A DNA stretch of 64,000 nt from Escallonia rubra (lineage: Eukaryota > Streptophyta > Magnoliopsida > Escalloniales > Escalloniaceae), in the NCBI GenBank assembly GCA_033065855.1, contig JAVXUO010001562.1, forward strand, positions 620,001 through 684,000. The letters run 5' to 3'. Of this stretch, positions 48,786 through 61,027 are shown piece by piece; position 1 is the stretch's first letter; each line of letters opens with the position of its first letter. The position numbers and the translations under genes were made by a program. The notes below the pieces were generated by a model that worked only from the letters and a program-made list of their open reading frames with translations, had not been told where the DNA came from and did no database searches.

Positions 48786-49234
48786 GTAGCGTTTGAAATC
48801 ACTTCCAGTTTTGGTTTTCTATTTCCAAAAAAACAAAAATCAAAACCAGGTTAGTGTTTTTTTTTATATAAAAACAAATGGGTGTTTGATTACCCAATTT
48901 TTATTTTGAGTTTTTTCTTTTGGGTGTTTGATTATCCAGTTTTTATTTTGAGTTTTTTCTTTCGTGGTGGTTGGCAGTGGCGGCGGCCCGCCGATGGTGG
49001 TCGCCGGCGGTGGTGGTCGGCTGTGGCTGCCGGCCGGCCGTCGCCGCCAGTGGGTGGTGGCTGTGATGGTGGTCTCAAAATAAAAACCAAAACTCCTAAA
49101 TGGGAGTTTTAAAAAACATCCCTGTTTTAAAAACTGGTTTTCAGTTGAAGGAAAAAAAAACGAAAATTGTGTGTCAAATGTGTGTGTTTTTTTCAGTTTA
49201 CAAAACTGAAAACGAAATTTTTTTCAAACAGAGC
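48786..49234. mobile_element. MITE-like element with GTTTGAAA inverted ends
   Basis: Short imperfect inverted ends (GTAGCGTTTGAAA and, inverted, GCTCTGTTTGAAA) bound a 449-bp AT-rich unit with a GGTGG/CCGGCCGG core (48965-49060). CTTCA flanks both ends. Similar layout to 61028-61657. Superfamily not settled. Confidence 0.4.
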
Positions 49235-49382
49235 CTTCAAGTCTTTATCTTTTTCTTTATCTTTCTTTTTAGACATTCTGTGAGTATTGTTTTCTTGCCT
49301 TCTATAATAGAGGCCCTTAGTCTGTTTATGTCTTTTGGCTTTTTGGTATACGCTACCATTTGTCTTGGGCACACAGTCTATA

Positions 49383-50460
49383 CACTACAAGAAAGGGACT
49401 TTTAGCGACGGATATTTCCGTCGCTAAAACCCTAAATCCGTCGCCAAAGACTTTTAGCGACGGACACCCCGTCGCTAAAAGTCTGTTGCCTATAACTTCG
49501 TTGCTAAAAGATTAGCGACGGAATTATGTGATCCGTCGGAAAAAAAATAACTTTTACCGACAGAATTATTTACTTTTAGCGACGAAATTTTCCGTCGCTA
49601 AAAATATTTTCTATATTTTTTATAAAAAATCTGAATTTTTGAATTTCGCCGGCAGTGGGTTCTTGGCCGGTGGAGTCCTTGCCTCACCGTCGCCATTCAC
49701 CGATCATTTATACTTCCAGATCGGCGTGTCCACGGCTCCACTCGTTCCAGATCTGAGCCGAGCTCAATAGAGAGAGTCGACTCAAGGAGGCAGGAGCCCC
49801 TGCCGTGTCTGCGTGTCGCCGTCGACCGTCGCAGGTGAGTGGCCGAGTGGATGTGTGCCGTCTGGGTCTGGGGAGTGGGTGAGAGACTTGGCATAGAGAG
49901 AGAGTCGCAGACTGAACTTTTTTTTGGGAAGTTGAGGGGGTACATTAGCCCCCCCTCGTTCATACGTAGCTCCGCCCCTGTGTGTTGGCGAGCGGTAGAG
50001 GCAGCGGGGTGGGGGTGCGGCAGCGGGTTGAGTGTGTGGGAGGTGAGTGGTTACGATTTAGGGTTGGAAAGAGAGAGACTGAGATAGAGAAGAAGGGAAT
50101 GGTGTGAGCGGCGGGGAGAAAAGAACGAAGGGGTAGGGTTTTTTAATTTTAAGGGCTTTTTACCGACGGATTTTGGCCGTTGGCAAAAGTTCGTCGGTAA
50201 AAGTCATTTTCAATTTTTTTTGGAAAAAGAAAAAAAGGGAGACAATCAAAAATAAAAATTAACGACGGAATATTCCGTCGGTAAAAGTCCGTCGGTAAAG
50301 ATCCGTCGCTAAAGATCTTTACCGACGAAAAATCCCTCGGAAAAGTTTTTTTAACAACGGACCTTTACTGACGGAAATTTTGTCGGTAAAAGTGACTTTT
50401 AGCGACGGATTCCAATCCGTCGCTAAAAGTCCGTCGAAAAAAGCTGTTTTTCTTGTAGTG
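49383..50460 (+). mobile_element. Small non-autonomous CACTA with perfect 3-bp target duplication
   Basis: 1078 bp from CACTACAAGAAAGGGAC to TTTTTCTTGTAGTG, flanked by ATA on both sides, the 3-bp duplication CACTA elements make. Dense TTTTAGCGACGG repeats fill the first ~240 and last ~310 bp in both orientations. The interior (49640-50140) is GC-richer and may be captured host DNA, with no recognisable domain. No transposase, so it depends on a related autonomous CACTA. Intact ends and duplication indicate a relatively young insertion. Confidence 0.9.
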
Positions 50461-50926
50461 ATAACTCGATTACGCAACCAATCAAAGTTTTCATTTTAAT
50501 TATTTACTGTTCATTTGGAGTTTTCCATTTATAAAAGTCCTCAGACAAAAAGCCGAAAAGAACACCACATTAATTGTAGTTTGCTATCGAGCGCAAATAG
50601 CATGGGTATGTTTATGAGACACGGAGTTTTTTTTTTCACCTTTTTATTTATTTTTAGATATTTCTTCATTAGTATTTAAACTGGAGACAATTTTTATCTT
50701 TAGCCTTTAGCGACATACAGATTACAGAGTAGAATACTGTCGCATAATTGCAAAATGAAAACGTAAATAGAACTTTAAAAACGAGTATCCGACAAAAATT
50801 GGCCTAACTTTTCGTGGTCCGAAAGGACGCGATAAAGCTTGGGGAATGATCGGACAAGAACTCACAGCAAACCCTAGACTGAACGCGAAGAACCTTAGAG
50901 ACCAGAGCTTTCCAAAAGTATCCAGC
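50461..50926 (+). promoter_or_regulatory. Upstream region of the bHLH gene
   Basis: The 466 bp between the CACTA end and the chosen bHLH start must hold the promoter and leader. An upstream in-frame ATG at 50846 would add 27 residues. I prefer 50927 because bHLH106/107-type proteins begin MQPE-like. No certain TATA box. Confidence 0.4.
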
Positions 50927-52166
50927 ATGCAGCCACCTGAAGACTTGCCAGAAAGTTTAGACCCTTACCAATATCAACATGACAATTCCGTTGAGGATGC
51001 CGGATTCTCATCGAACTATCACTTCCCGGCGATGCAAAGCTATAGCAGCTCATCGTTTTTCCCCTGGGAGGATCAATCGGGTGTTACCGATACGCCACAG
51101 GCTCGAGCCCTCGCTGCTTCCAGGGCTCACAATGAAGCTGAGAAACGGCGTAGAGAGAGGATCAATACCCATCTCGACACGCTCAGATCCCTTCTTCCCT
51201 GCAATTCCAAGGTATTAATCACTTCCCCTCCCTTAGTTTTTGGTTTTTGTAGTGTGTGTGTGTGTGTGTGTGTATGTGTGTGTGTGTATGTGTGCTTTTC
51301 CATCTGTAAACTAATTTAGCAGCTTTAATAAGTATTAGTTCTTGAATTTCGATATATGGGCGGGAGTTGGCTTCTTTCTTTCACCCTGGTTGCAGCAAAA
51401 AATTGTTCTTCATTTACCATTTATATTATATGTCATGGTTTCAGCTGATACAGTTATAATTCTGGGATTATAGTTAACATATATACTACCCTATTTTGTT
51501 AATTAAGCTGTAGAACATTGAAGGTTTTTTTTTTTTTTTTTTGATAATCCAATTCTGAATATTCAAACCCTAAAGGTTTTCTTGAAGCTTTTAGTCGAAC
51601 TATCTGAAAGTACGGTTATCTGAAAAGAATAGAATTAAACCCTTTTCTTTCTTTCTAGGGTTTATTGGTTTGGGAAAGTGGTTTAGCTTTTTGAAAGTAG
51701 GGTTTCTAAATTTTTTCTCTTTTTCTTTCCATAGACAGACAAGGCTACACTGCTTGCAAAAGTTATTCAGCGGGTGAAAGAGCTTAAACAGCAGAGTTCT
51801 GAAATTGACCAACTGGAGGCATTCCCTTCGGAAGCTGACGAAATCACGGTACTTCCCGGGGATGATTCCGGTGGCTGCGATGGGAGGTTAATCTTAAAGG
51901 CTTCGCTGTGTTGCAACGACAGGATTGATCTAATACCTGACCTGATCGAAACGCTTAAATCACTCGGGTTGAGCCCTTTAAAAGCCGAAATGATTACATT
52001 CGGTGGGCGAATGCGAAACGTTATGATCGTAACAGGTGAGAAAGGTCGTGGTGAAGACCATAGCCATCAGACGGTCCAGTTCTTGAGGGAAGCATTGGCA
52101 TCTTTGGTTCAGCATTCGAATTTCAAGGCCGGGGAGAGGTCAAAACGAAGGCGAGTTCTCGGTTGA
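50927..52166 (+). CDS. bHLH106/107-like: bHLH transcription factor, bHLH106/107-like
   Basis: Two exons, 50927-51211 and 51735-52166 (TGA), joined at CNSK|TDKATLLAKV by a GT-AG intron, give 238 aa. The basic region RAHNEAEKRRRERI carries H68, E72 and R76, the H-E-R set of E-box/G-box binders. Helix 1 (THLDTLRSLL), loop and helix 2 (TLLAKVIQRVKELKQQ) follow. The C-terminal half (EITVL, KASLCCNDRIDLIPDLIETL, AEMITFGGRMRNVM, GERSKRRRVLG) matches Arabidopsis bHLH106/107 almost block by block, including an ACT-like fold and a basic tail. It is a nuclear DNA-binding regulator; a stress role is reported for bHLH106 but cannot be inferred here. The gene is intact, with a GT microsatellite in the intron (51251-51292). 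Confidence 0.94.
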
Positions 52167-53371
52167 GGATAACCTGAAAACTATAGCATTGATCTTGCAT
52201 TTGTTCTGTTGAATTTTGGTCTGTGGATTGATTTGTGGCTGTGAGTTTGTAACTTTGTATGTGTGGGATTTGGATGGTATAGAGTTGGAGCATCCACCTC
52301 CAATAAGGCTTGAGTAACACGAATGTAACTATTGTTTGTTGTGAGTCTTAAGAAATCAAGTTTGCTACTGTGCATTTGGATACTTGCCAAGGCAGTTGGT
52401 AATATTATCATGTGGTGGTATCACATAACGTGGTATTTTTCTACTATGTGAATACTACAACTTTGTGCATTCGAAGTCTCAAGCCCGAACATGCCTACAA
52501 AACTTGTGGCTTGAGAACAAGGGTTGGGCTCATTTTGGCAGCAGGGCTCTTGAAGTGCTATAGTTGCCGACACTCCCTTAGCAATTGGAACGAGATCTGA
52601 TCCTAAAGCATGCTGCCGTTAATAAAAATATATACATCTAGAAATTGGAAGTAGAACAGAGTAATGATAACGACAAACACTTACACGGATATCAACCCCA
52701 TCCGGTACGTATAACAATACGAGACTAACAGGCAAACGAAACAACAAACTAACAAATATAACAATAAACGAACAATAAAAGTAAAGCCAGCATGCTGGCC
52801 GCCAATGAGATACTTTCTTTTCTTTTTCTTTTTTTCTTTTTTAGGGAATAGGATAAACATTACCAAACTAAAAATATGTCACATGTCACACAAAGGCAAC
52901 ATTGGCAACATTGGCAGCCTCTAAAAGACACTTGCCAACTACCCTCTGCCAGCCCATCAACACGTGTCTAACACCATGACATGTGTCTCTAGGCACGCCA
53001 TCGCACGGAGTAGTGACACCGACAGGAATCCGGTAACCCTCGACGTTGCATCTACTGCCCCCGTCAGGCCACCTGTCAACACCATTCCCCATTGGCACCT
53101 CTCATCACCAGTCCTCACCGTCAATCGCCACCGGAACTTAGCTACTATTAACCTCACAAACCACCATCTCCACAAGTAGTCCCGAACGCCACCAACCATC
53201 CATCTTACAACCCAAACCATCCAAAATCTCACACCCTATACCGACACAGCAAAACCATCCACCACCAATCAACCTAAGACCTTTCACAAGGGGAGGAGAG
53301 GGGAAACAACCCTAGCAGAGAAGCCCTTGTACCAGACACCCCAAACAAAACACCAACCACTGATACCACCA
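52167..53371. other. bHLH 3' flank and intergenic DNA
   Basis: The first ~250 bp are probably the bHLH 3' UTR. Beyond that only A/C-rich low-complexity sequence (52880-53370) and no gene. Confidence 0.4.
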
Positions 53372-53379
53372 CGCTTGAT

Positions 53380-54290
53380 CAGTGTTATAAAAAGCGAGCC
53401 TAGGCGCCAGGCGCACCCCTCGCGCCTCGCCTAGGCCTAGGGGCAGCGCGTTCAATTAGGCGCGCGCCTAGTGAGCCTAGGTGCACAGCGGGGTGGGAGG
53501 CACATGGCTAGGCTCACGAAATGTGGACTATCCATTTCTCTTCCAGAAATTTTTTTTTTTTAGCTCCACTCCACTAATACACTAAACCTAACTCTAAAAA
53601 TGCCCAAATCAAAAATAGCTTTCACGACTCAGTCAATCAGCTCTCAAATCTTGGCGTCAGCTAGTCGTCGTCGTCCCTTGCTTTGGTGAGTCATCCGGTT
53701 GTCGCCAAGCCTTCTCCGGTCTCTGTCGATATCCTGCGTACCTCTCTGCCACCGCTGCTCCAGTCACCGATGCAGACGCCGACGCAACTACTTCTCTCTG
53801 TCGCTGCTAATCTTCTGTAGTTTTGCTCCAATCCCGATCTGGATGCCCTTTTCTCACTTTTATTCTCAGTCTCTTCATGGGTATACTCATCTTATTGACT
53901 GCTACAAAAATCCAAAAACCCCATTAACTCGTGATTGTTAATCATCTCAATGCTCTTCTCAATGCCAATGACTAATGAGGAAGATTAACACACAAAAATA
54001 ACCAAGTTAGCCTTTAGATGAACAATGTTCTCTGCTTTAGTTCAGTAAAATCTGTCGCAATGCTGAATCTTGTAATTACCCATTGTTAAAGCACTAGCAA
54101 ATATGTCGGAAACTTGTTAAATTATGATGTGATGGAATTTGAAATTGTTTCTAGTGTTTGGAAGTTTGCTAATTATCATGTTCTTCTTTTTTAATTACAA
54201 AATTTTATTGTTTTAGCGTATTAATTTTTATTTATTTTAATATTGCGCCTCACTTCGAAAAGGTGCGCGCCTGCGCCTTTAACAACATTG
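53380..54290. mobile_element. Non-autonomous hAT element with 8-bp target duplication
   Basis: Ends CAGTGTTATAAAAAGCG and, inverted, CAATGTTGTTAAAGGCG match at most positions and start CA(G/A)TG, as hAT elements do. Flanks CGCTTGAT (53372-53379) and CTCTTGAT (54291-54298) agree at 7 of 8 bases, the hAT duplication size. The subterminal parts are rich in GCGCC/GGCGC words. The 911-bp unit encodes no transposase. Confidence 0.82.
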
Positions 54291-54298
54291 CTCTTGAT

Positions 54299-55562
54299 GC
54301 AACCAAGAAACTAACTAGCAACCACTTACCTACCACCCATCACCACTAGATCTATTGTCGTGAAACCCCTCAATTCCATCCAACACCCACCGACAACCAC
54401 CAATAAGATCCATCTCCACCCGTCAGATCCACCTTTCGCCGGTGACCAAAATCACTGCCATATCCCGGACATAACAGATAAGTTCACAAAATAAGGTGAC
54501 ACACTAAGGCTACCACGCCACCACACACCGGAAGAACCCAGCAGTGGTGGCAGAAATCGCAGGAAAATTAGTTTGTTGGTGGCGAATAGGGGTTTTTTGG
54601 GCAATGAGAGAGAAGAGAGTAGCTACATTATCGGAAGGACTTGGTTCAAATACGTCTATTTGGTTGAGCGGGAAACACGAGAGAAAGGAACTTTCCTCAT
54701 ATGTGGTAGCCTAAAAAATGATCTGTATTGGCTATTGGTGATAGGTGTGGTGCCATCCGAGTGTGCCATCCGAGTAATTGATGGGTTAGATCTAGTAACA
54801 AAATTGAGAGATTTGCAAATAGTACAAGGTCAATGATTTATTATTCTCTCATCTCATCCGTTGATTACGTACGCCACATCATATTCGTCACTCTCTGCAT
54901 CTTTTATCTTCCTTCTCTGCCTCTATTTTTTTTTTGTGCATCTATCCTCACGGCAAAAGTGTATCCCTTCAGTTTTATCATTCTTACTTCTTACTCTCAG
55001 ATTGTGTTTGGCATGCAAGATTATTCAGTCCAATGGGATAGGATATGACTAGATAAGTTAGGATACCAAATTTTGTCCAATAAGGCTAGATAAGCTAGAA
55101 GTAATTATATCCCTCGATGTACCAAACTCATATTACAGGCCATAGATGATTATCTTGCCAGCTTCACCACCTGCAGCAACCATGCACCATCATATAACCA
55201 CCACAACACCACTGACACCGTCATCATACCAGCACACCACCACCACTACAACTACCATTCAAACGCGCAACCATCTACCAAACCTCCAATCAACGATCGC
55301 AACCACCACCAATCATCACCAACCTCCATCACCCACAGATCGCATTTTATCTCAAAATATCTGGATAAAAAGGAAACCACCATCGTTAGTATAGAATATT
55401 CCATGCCACTGGGATAAAACCAGGCTCTCATATAAGCGTGGCCAACACTGAATAGTATTATTTTTATTCTATCTTAATCTTTTATCCTATGTGAAATTTT
55501 TATCTAGCACTAAACGCAACGCAAAGTAGCGTCTCTCATCAAAATAAATTCTACAAAACTAG
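54299..55562. other. Intergenic with C/A-rich repeats
   Basis: No gene recognised. CCACCA-type low complexity at 55150-55340. A segment from about 55005 (GTGTTTGGCATGCAAG) to 55530 could be another degraded MITE, but no duplication was found. Confidence 0.35.
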
Positions 55563-55571
55563 AAAACTTTA

Positions 55572-56730
55572 GGGCAAATTACACATATGTCCCTGAGGTT
55601 AGGGTATAATTACTGGTAAGGACAATAGTTTGAACAAATTACACTTATGTCCGTTGACCAAACGGAATCTTAAAAACCCTAACGGTTTTAATGAAAAAAC
55701 TATATTAACCCTATCTTAAAAAAAAAGAAAAAGAAATATTAATGATGCCATTACCCTTCCCTCACCCCCCCCCCCCCCCCCCAAAAAAAACCCAAGGTCC
55801 CGAAGACCCCGCTCATCGCCCGTCGGTCATTCCCCCCGAACCGCTCGGCAGATTCGAAATCGGCAAGCCTGAGATCGCAATACGCCACGCCCAGCCGGTT
55901 GCAATGACCGATCGCGCCCATCAACGAGCTCAAGATCCCCGCCGCCTCGGGCTCAGACAGGGGGCCCTTGGAGACGTAACAAAAATAGATCGGGAGAGTC
56001 GCTAGGGTCGGTGACCAAGAGGAAGACGTCGTAGATGTGGAAGAGCTGTATGATGTTGGGATGGCCGAAGATGAGGTGGAGGAGCTTGGGCTCGATGTCG
56101 AGGCAAATCCGGTCGGTGGGGGTGCGTAGGAAGAGGCGGGTGGTGGGGTTGTGGTGGTGGAGGGAAGAGGAGACGGAGGCAGGAGGGGAGAGGAAGGAAG
56201 GCTGCAAGCGTGATTTAAGTGAAACCCTAATTTGCAGATTAGGGATTTCAGTGAAATCCTAATATGTAAATTAAGGTTTCAAAAATTTCAGTGAGAAAAT
56301 TAGGAATTTCAGTGAAACCCTAATTTGCAAATTAGGGTTTCAAAACCCTAATTTGCAAATTAGAGTTTCAAAACCCTAATTTGGAGATTGAGACCCTCAG
56401 GATTTTGATGCAGATTGAGAATTTTTTATGAATTAGACTGCAAAGATGGAGAGAAAATCAATAAAACCCTCATCTTAAAATTAAAGATTGAAATCTTAAT
56501 TTAAATTTTTTAAGAATATCCAGTATATACAGTACAAGGGTTAGTATCGTCATTTTAAAAATACGTATTGATGACATCATAAAAAAGTATATTTTTTTTT
56601 ACGGAACCCTGACGGATGGACACGACTACTATATCTTAAAAGTGTTTGGTCACGGAATGTTACATTTTGAAACTTGTTATTCTTGACTGTAATTATGCCC
56701 TAACCTCAGGGACATAGGTGTAATTTGCCC
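55572..56730. mobile_element. Pack-MULE with perfect 9-bp target duplication
   Basis: Inverted ends GGGCAAATTACACATATGTC (left) and GGGCAAATTACACCTATGTC (right, inverted) continue for about 42 bp with three mismatches. AAAACTTTA flanks both sides (55563-55571, 56731-56739), the 9-bp duplication made by Mutator-like transposons. The GC-rich interior holds a protein-kinase gene fragment and no transposase, which is the Pack-MULE definition. A direct repeat of TAATTTGCAAATTAGGG-like words lies at 56228-56380. The ends are unrelated to the 12.6-kb MULE. Confidence 0.9.
55770..56215 (-). pseudogene. Captured PEP-carboxylase-kinase-like fragment
   Basis: The minus strand reads DRICLDIEPKLLHLIFGHPN, IIQLFHIYDV, DPSDSPDLF, then after a frame change LSEPEAAGILSSLMGAIGHC, NRLGVAY and, after an internal deletion, LRLADFESAERFGG and RRAMSGVFGT. 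The order matches the N-lobe and catalytic loop of plant phosphoenolpyruvate carboxylase kinase (PPCK), a small Ca-independent kinase related to CDPKs. The HRD-KPDN catalytic loop is lost and the DFG is DFE, so it cannot be a kinase. It sits inside a Pack-MULE. Family assignment rests on remembered PPCK sequence. Confidence 0.8.
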
Positions 56731-56739
56731 AAAACTTTA

Positions 56740-57720
56740 TTACATTAGTGCGGAACGGTTGAAGTGGTGGTGGATCTGAGATCTTGCCTTAAAGGGTGAA
56801 AAGACTAAGTAGATGTAACAAAATGCTTAGATATATATTGCAAGTGTATAGTGTTTTTATTACTAATATCTGAACAATATTAGAAATTATACACACATGC
56901 TTGGTTCAAGTCTTGAAGCAAGTATCAATGCAACTGTTTTTTAGGCGTAAAAAGGATTTGGAATACGCCGTCCCCGGATAACTTTCGTCATTGCAATTTG
57001 ACAAACGTGTTAAAACTCCTTGTCAAGACCGATTTATAAATGATTGTCAGCAGTCCATTTTGCCCATCCAAATAAAGATAAATTTAGGATGTAAAATGCA
57101 CGATGCTTTATGCTTATTTCCTTCTTATTGGAGATATAATATGTATCATGGCTTTACTATTCTCTATGATATCCAAGAAAGAAAAAAAATGAATCAGAAA
57201 TGAAAAATGAATTGTATCTCTCTCTTTTCTTTTTTTGGGTCAAAAATAGATATTTCTTTTAGGTTAGCTGCTTTAAAGCCAAATCATATACGAAGTACTA
57301 TGATTGCAATATATAATTACGAAAGTACACGATACGCCCGCTTCAAAGAAGACGTCGCTTCTCCGAAAGTCTCTCATGAGCCGTAGGATGGGAATTTTGT
57401 TTTGCTGCTTGTTTAGGCTAGAGACGAACCGACCATTTTCAATTTATGATCGAGAGGTTATTTCTATGCCTTAATACGCTAATTCAACGCTATGTATGTC
57501 TCTAAAAAGTTAAACGGTAAAGTATAATATTTAGCCGGGGTGAAAAAAAAGCAAAAACGCATGGTAAGAATCAGAAGTATTTGGCAGAAACTTTGATCAA
57601 TCAACAGGCTGGAGTCCGAAAGAGAAATTGAGAAAGGCGTGGCTTGAAAACCGACAATTATGGTGGGCAGGGTGAGGCAACCGAGCCGACAAGGTATCCG
57701 GAAAAAGGTGTCTGGGAGCA

Positions 57721-57787
<67 letters not shown>

Positions 57788-58422
57788 CACGTACTGTGGC
57801 TGCAGCATCGTGCCGGCTGGCGTGCTCTTTGTCGACCTGACCTTCACTGTGTGCTGCTTTAATTTGTGTACCTTCGTCCTCTGCTCTGCCCCAAGTTCAG
57901 TTTTCACCTCACGCCTCCCCAACACCAACAATCATTATATGCCCACACTTCATCCTCCCTCTTACTGTTCCATATATATTATGCTTCTTATTATTCCTGT
58001 CAGACTACTACCTCCTTGGTTTGTATATGCAGCTCACGCCCCTTCAGGCTGCTATCGTCGCACTCGCCCACTCTCCCATTTTCATTTTTCACCCACGGCC
58101 CAATCCAGTTAATCAATATATAAGAAGATTTTAGTATCAAGACATGCATATATAGGACTCGTAAACCGTAGAGTTTGGAGATTGACACTCGAAAGCTTAT
58201 GTTGTGTTGCTGGTTCCGATGCCCATGTTTGTTTCGGAGGCGGAGCCGGCACGTGACACCAATACAGAGGTAGAGCCACCTGTTTGTTCATATTCTTTTA
58301 TTTTTATATGAAACTTTTTGGCTTGCGATGTCAAAAGTATCTACCTTTAAATTTTAAATTTCTTAATTTTTGACTCCGCCACTGATTTCATTGGTCATCT
58401 TCCAAGTAATTTCTCGTAAGCC
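56740..58422. other. Intergenic with (CT)n(TA)n microsatellite
   Basis: No gene recognised. A compound CT/TA repeat lies at 57723-57785; open frames over it are repeat artefacts. Confidence 0.45.
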
Positions 58423-58425
58423 TTA

Positions 58426-59180
58426 GAACCCATTTGAGATTGATTAAAAAAAAACATAGTCTGCTTAAATCTTAATCAGTTTTCAAAATCTGATTTAATC
58501 AGAATCAGTTTATTGTTTGGCAAAAGTAATTGTAAATTAGATTAAATTTATAAAAAGTGTTTGGATAAAAAGTACTTAAATCAGTTTCACTATGACAAAA
58601 TGACCATAGAGGGCATTCAATAAACAATTTTTATAATATTCAAGCAACGTTAACATAACTTTTATTCGTAAATAATTATAATACCCAAATAAATTATGAA
58701 AATAACTATTTTCAAATCCTACAAAAGTTGTTACTTTTTATATTAAATTAAAAACATAAACAATCTCACGTTATTGCTTATAGTACGATAACATCCCCAG
58801 ATTACAAATAAAGTTTATCTTGACCAAAAAAAATAAAAATTATCTAGTAGAAATCGCATCACAGATAGCATCACGAACATTAGTATGAAAAAAAGTTAGC
58901 AGAGAAGAGATAAACTCCAGTAATTATCTAATTAATTAAGGGGTATGAGAGATTTTTTTGTAAAAAATATAGGGATAGGATGGTAAATTACATGGTCAAA
59001 CCTGATTATGAAAAAAGTGATTATTTCATAATCCTCACTTTTGAGGATTATGGATTAAATCAGTTTTTAACTTTGGAGATGGATTAAATATGTTAATCTC
59101 TTTTGCCAAACACCCACAAACCTGATTTAATCTAGATTAAATCAAGTTTGACCAAGATTTAATCAATTCCAAACACCCTC
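58426..59180. mobile_element. Tourist-like (PIF/Harbinger) MITE with TTA duplication
   Basis: Imperfect inverted ends GAACCCATTTGAGATTGATT and, inverted, GAGGGTGTTTGGAATTGATT, bounded by TTA at 58423-58425 and 59181-59183. The interior is AT-rich with further TTAATC words in both orientations. 755 bp, non-coding. Confidence 0.72.
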
Positions 59181-59183
59181 TTA

Positions 59184-60019
59184 AGGTAGAAAATGTCTTG
59201 TTCACCTTTATGGTAGGGTCGTAAACTAATTGAGGTTTTGTAAGGCAGCTTGTTTTTATCATTTCTTCCGGTGTAAGTTTAATCTCAAAATTAAAGCGTC
59301 AAGTGGACGAGCTAAGCTTGAACATCTCAAGGTGTTTCTCGAACATACTTTTTTTTTCTTATTTTAATAATTCAATTCTCTTGTATTCCGTAGATACTAC
59401 GGTATTGCCGTTTCTAATACAAAACTAAATATTTAAGTTTTTGTCAAGTTTAAGGCTTCAATGTGTGTGAAAATAGATTGAGAAACTAGTTGATCTAGAT
59501 TTAGCCATGACAAGCTTAATCAGCACGACCTTGACCACGAACTAAAGCTATTCCAGCTAGACTTATGTTGTTAAACAAATCGAGGACAAAGCAAAGACGA
59601 GCTTGAACAAGTAATTCCGACCTCTTCACAAACATGAGCCGAGGTCAAAGATGAACACGGCTAAACAACCCCGAGCAATGCTAAACTACCTAAAATTTTC
59701 TTTTGCTTGCTTTCAGTTTTGCTTTCTCATAAAGATTGAGTGTGTTTACCATTTTATCACATTCGTACAAGTACCAAATTCACGTGCTCCAAACCACCAT
59801 TTCGCAGTTTATTTTCAATATGTTATCTCTCATCGGAACTAACCTCGCTATATTCTGAAACAAAATTAAAACATGAAAAACATTCTGGGGTATGTATATA
59901 TTCTTAACATATCATCCAGAGGATATGAAAAAAATACAAACAAAAGCAGAAGACTATCCAATCATAGCCGTAATTATGGCTTTTTTCTTTTCTACTTTTT
60001 ATTTTTTATTTTTTTGAAG
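59184..60019. other. Intergenic, no gene recognised
   Basis: AT-rich with no supported coding or element signature. Confidence 0.4.
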
Positions 60020-60480
60020 AAACGGTAAGAGCATGAGGTTTCACAAATTGGTACAGCTTATGAGAACTAGTAGAGTACATCTCTAAAGCCGTCTTCTCAT
60101 GCGGATTAAAGACAACATTATTTATGTTACTTCATAATAATGCCCAGCTTAGCAATTATATATAAATCGTTCACCTTATGTGCTAATCTCACCCACAAAT
60201 CACAGACTGAGTTGCCAAAACCAAATTCGAAGCCTCATAAGAGCTGACGGGACAAAGGGCCCACACTTGCCTTGTAATTTCGCATTGGTCAAAAGGTGAT
60301 AGTACATTATTCCAACCTCCTTACCCCAGATGCGACAATAGCTTTCATTCTGAATTTTCCTCTTATTTAAGTTTGAGTTCGTGGGTAAAACATTGAGACA
60401 TGCCCACGAATCAAAGATCCTGACCTTGTTCGGAACCTTTCCGGCCAAAGGATATGCCATTGGAGTTCAAAATTGAGCTA
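60020..60480 (-). mobile_element. LINE fragment (zf-RVT region)
   Basis: The minus strand encodes YPLAGKVPNKVRIFDSWACL, NVLPTNSNLNKRKIQNESYC, RIWGKEVG, then LQGKCGPFVPSALMRLRIW and, past a stop, VRLAHKVNDL. This is the order of the zf-RVT zinc-finger and following tail of plant L1-type ORF2 (LKVPNKVKIFxWR, LPTxxNLxxR, CxxCG). It is short, interrupted and lacks the RT core, hence old. A different copy from 5556-6676. Confidence 0.65.
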
Positions 60481-61027
60481 ATTTTGGATCCATAATCACT
60501 CTATTAGCGCAACTAACAGCCAAAACAACCAATGCTTTACTATTTGGTTCCTATTTAAAGGGCTGCCTAGTGGTGTACTTCCAGTTTGTGCCGATTCATT
60601 TGGCCAAAACAAGCTTTAATTTTGACCAGATCAGCCTTTTGTACCAAACTATCAATCAAACCACATCTTCCCATGAATTGTTGGGAGATCTCGTGATGAT
60701 TGCGTCTTAAAAGCAGTGGTTATGGAAGCCATCTATCCTCCCGAATTCCGATGCCTTCACTGCTTCCTACGTTCCATCACGTTCCCGCAACCAAAACTTG
60801 CTTTGCCGCCATTTTGAGTTTTATGATATAATCCGAATACTCTGTTTTGTTGAGAAGGGAGGTACGCAAAGTAAGAATCTCGATTCGAGAAATCTTCTTT
60901 TTATCTCTTATATAGCGATAATTAATTATTTTTAAATATTTTTAGTGACTTTTATTTAGTGAGGCTAAAAAAGTGCTGCTAATAATTGTCGTTGAAAGTG
61001 TTAAAAAAAAGTCGCTTGAAACATTTA

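Noticed and set aside
55005-55530. Further MITE with GTGTTTGGC-type ends
   Set aside because: Inverted similarity is weak and no target duplication could be found.
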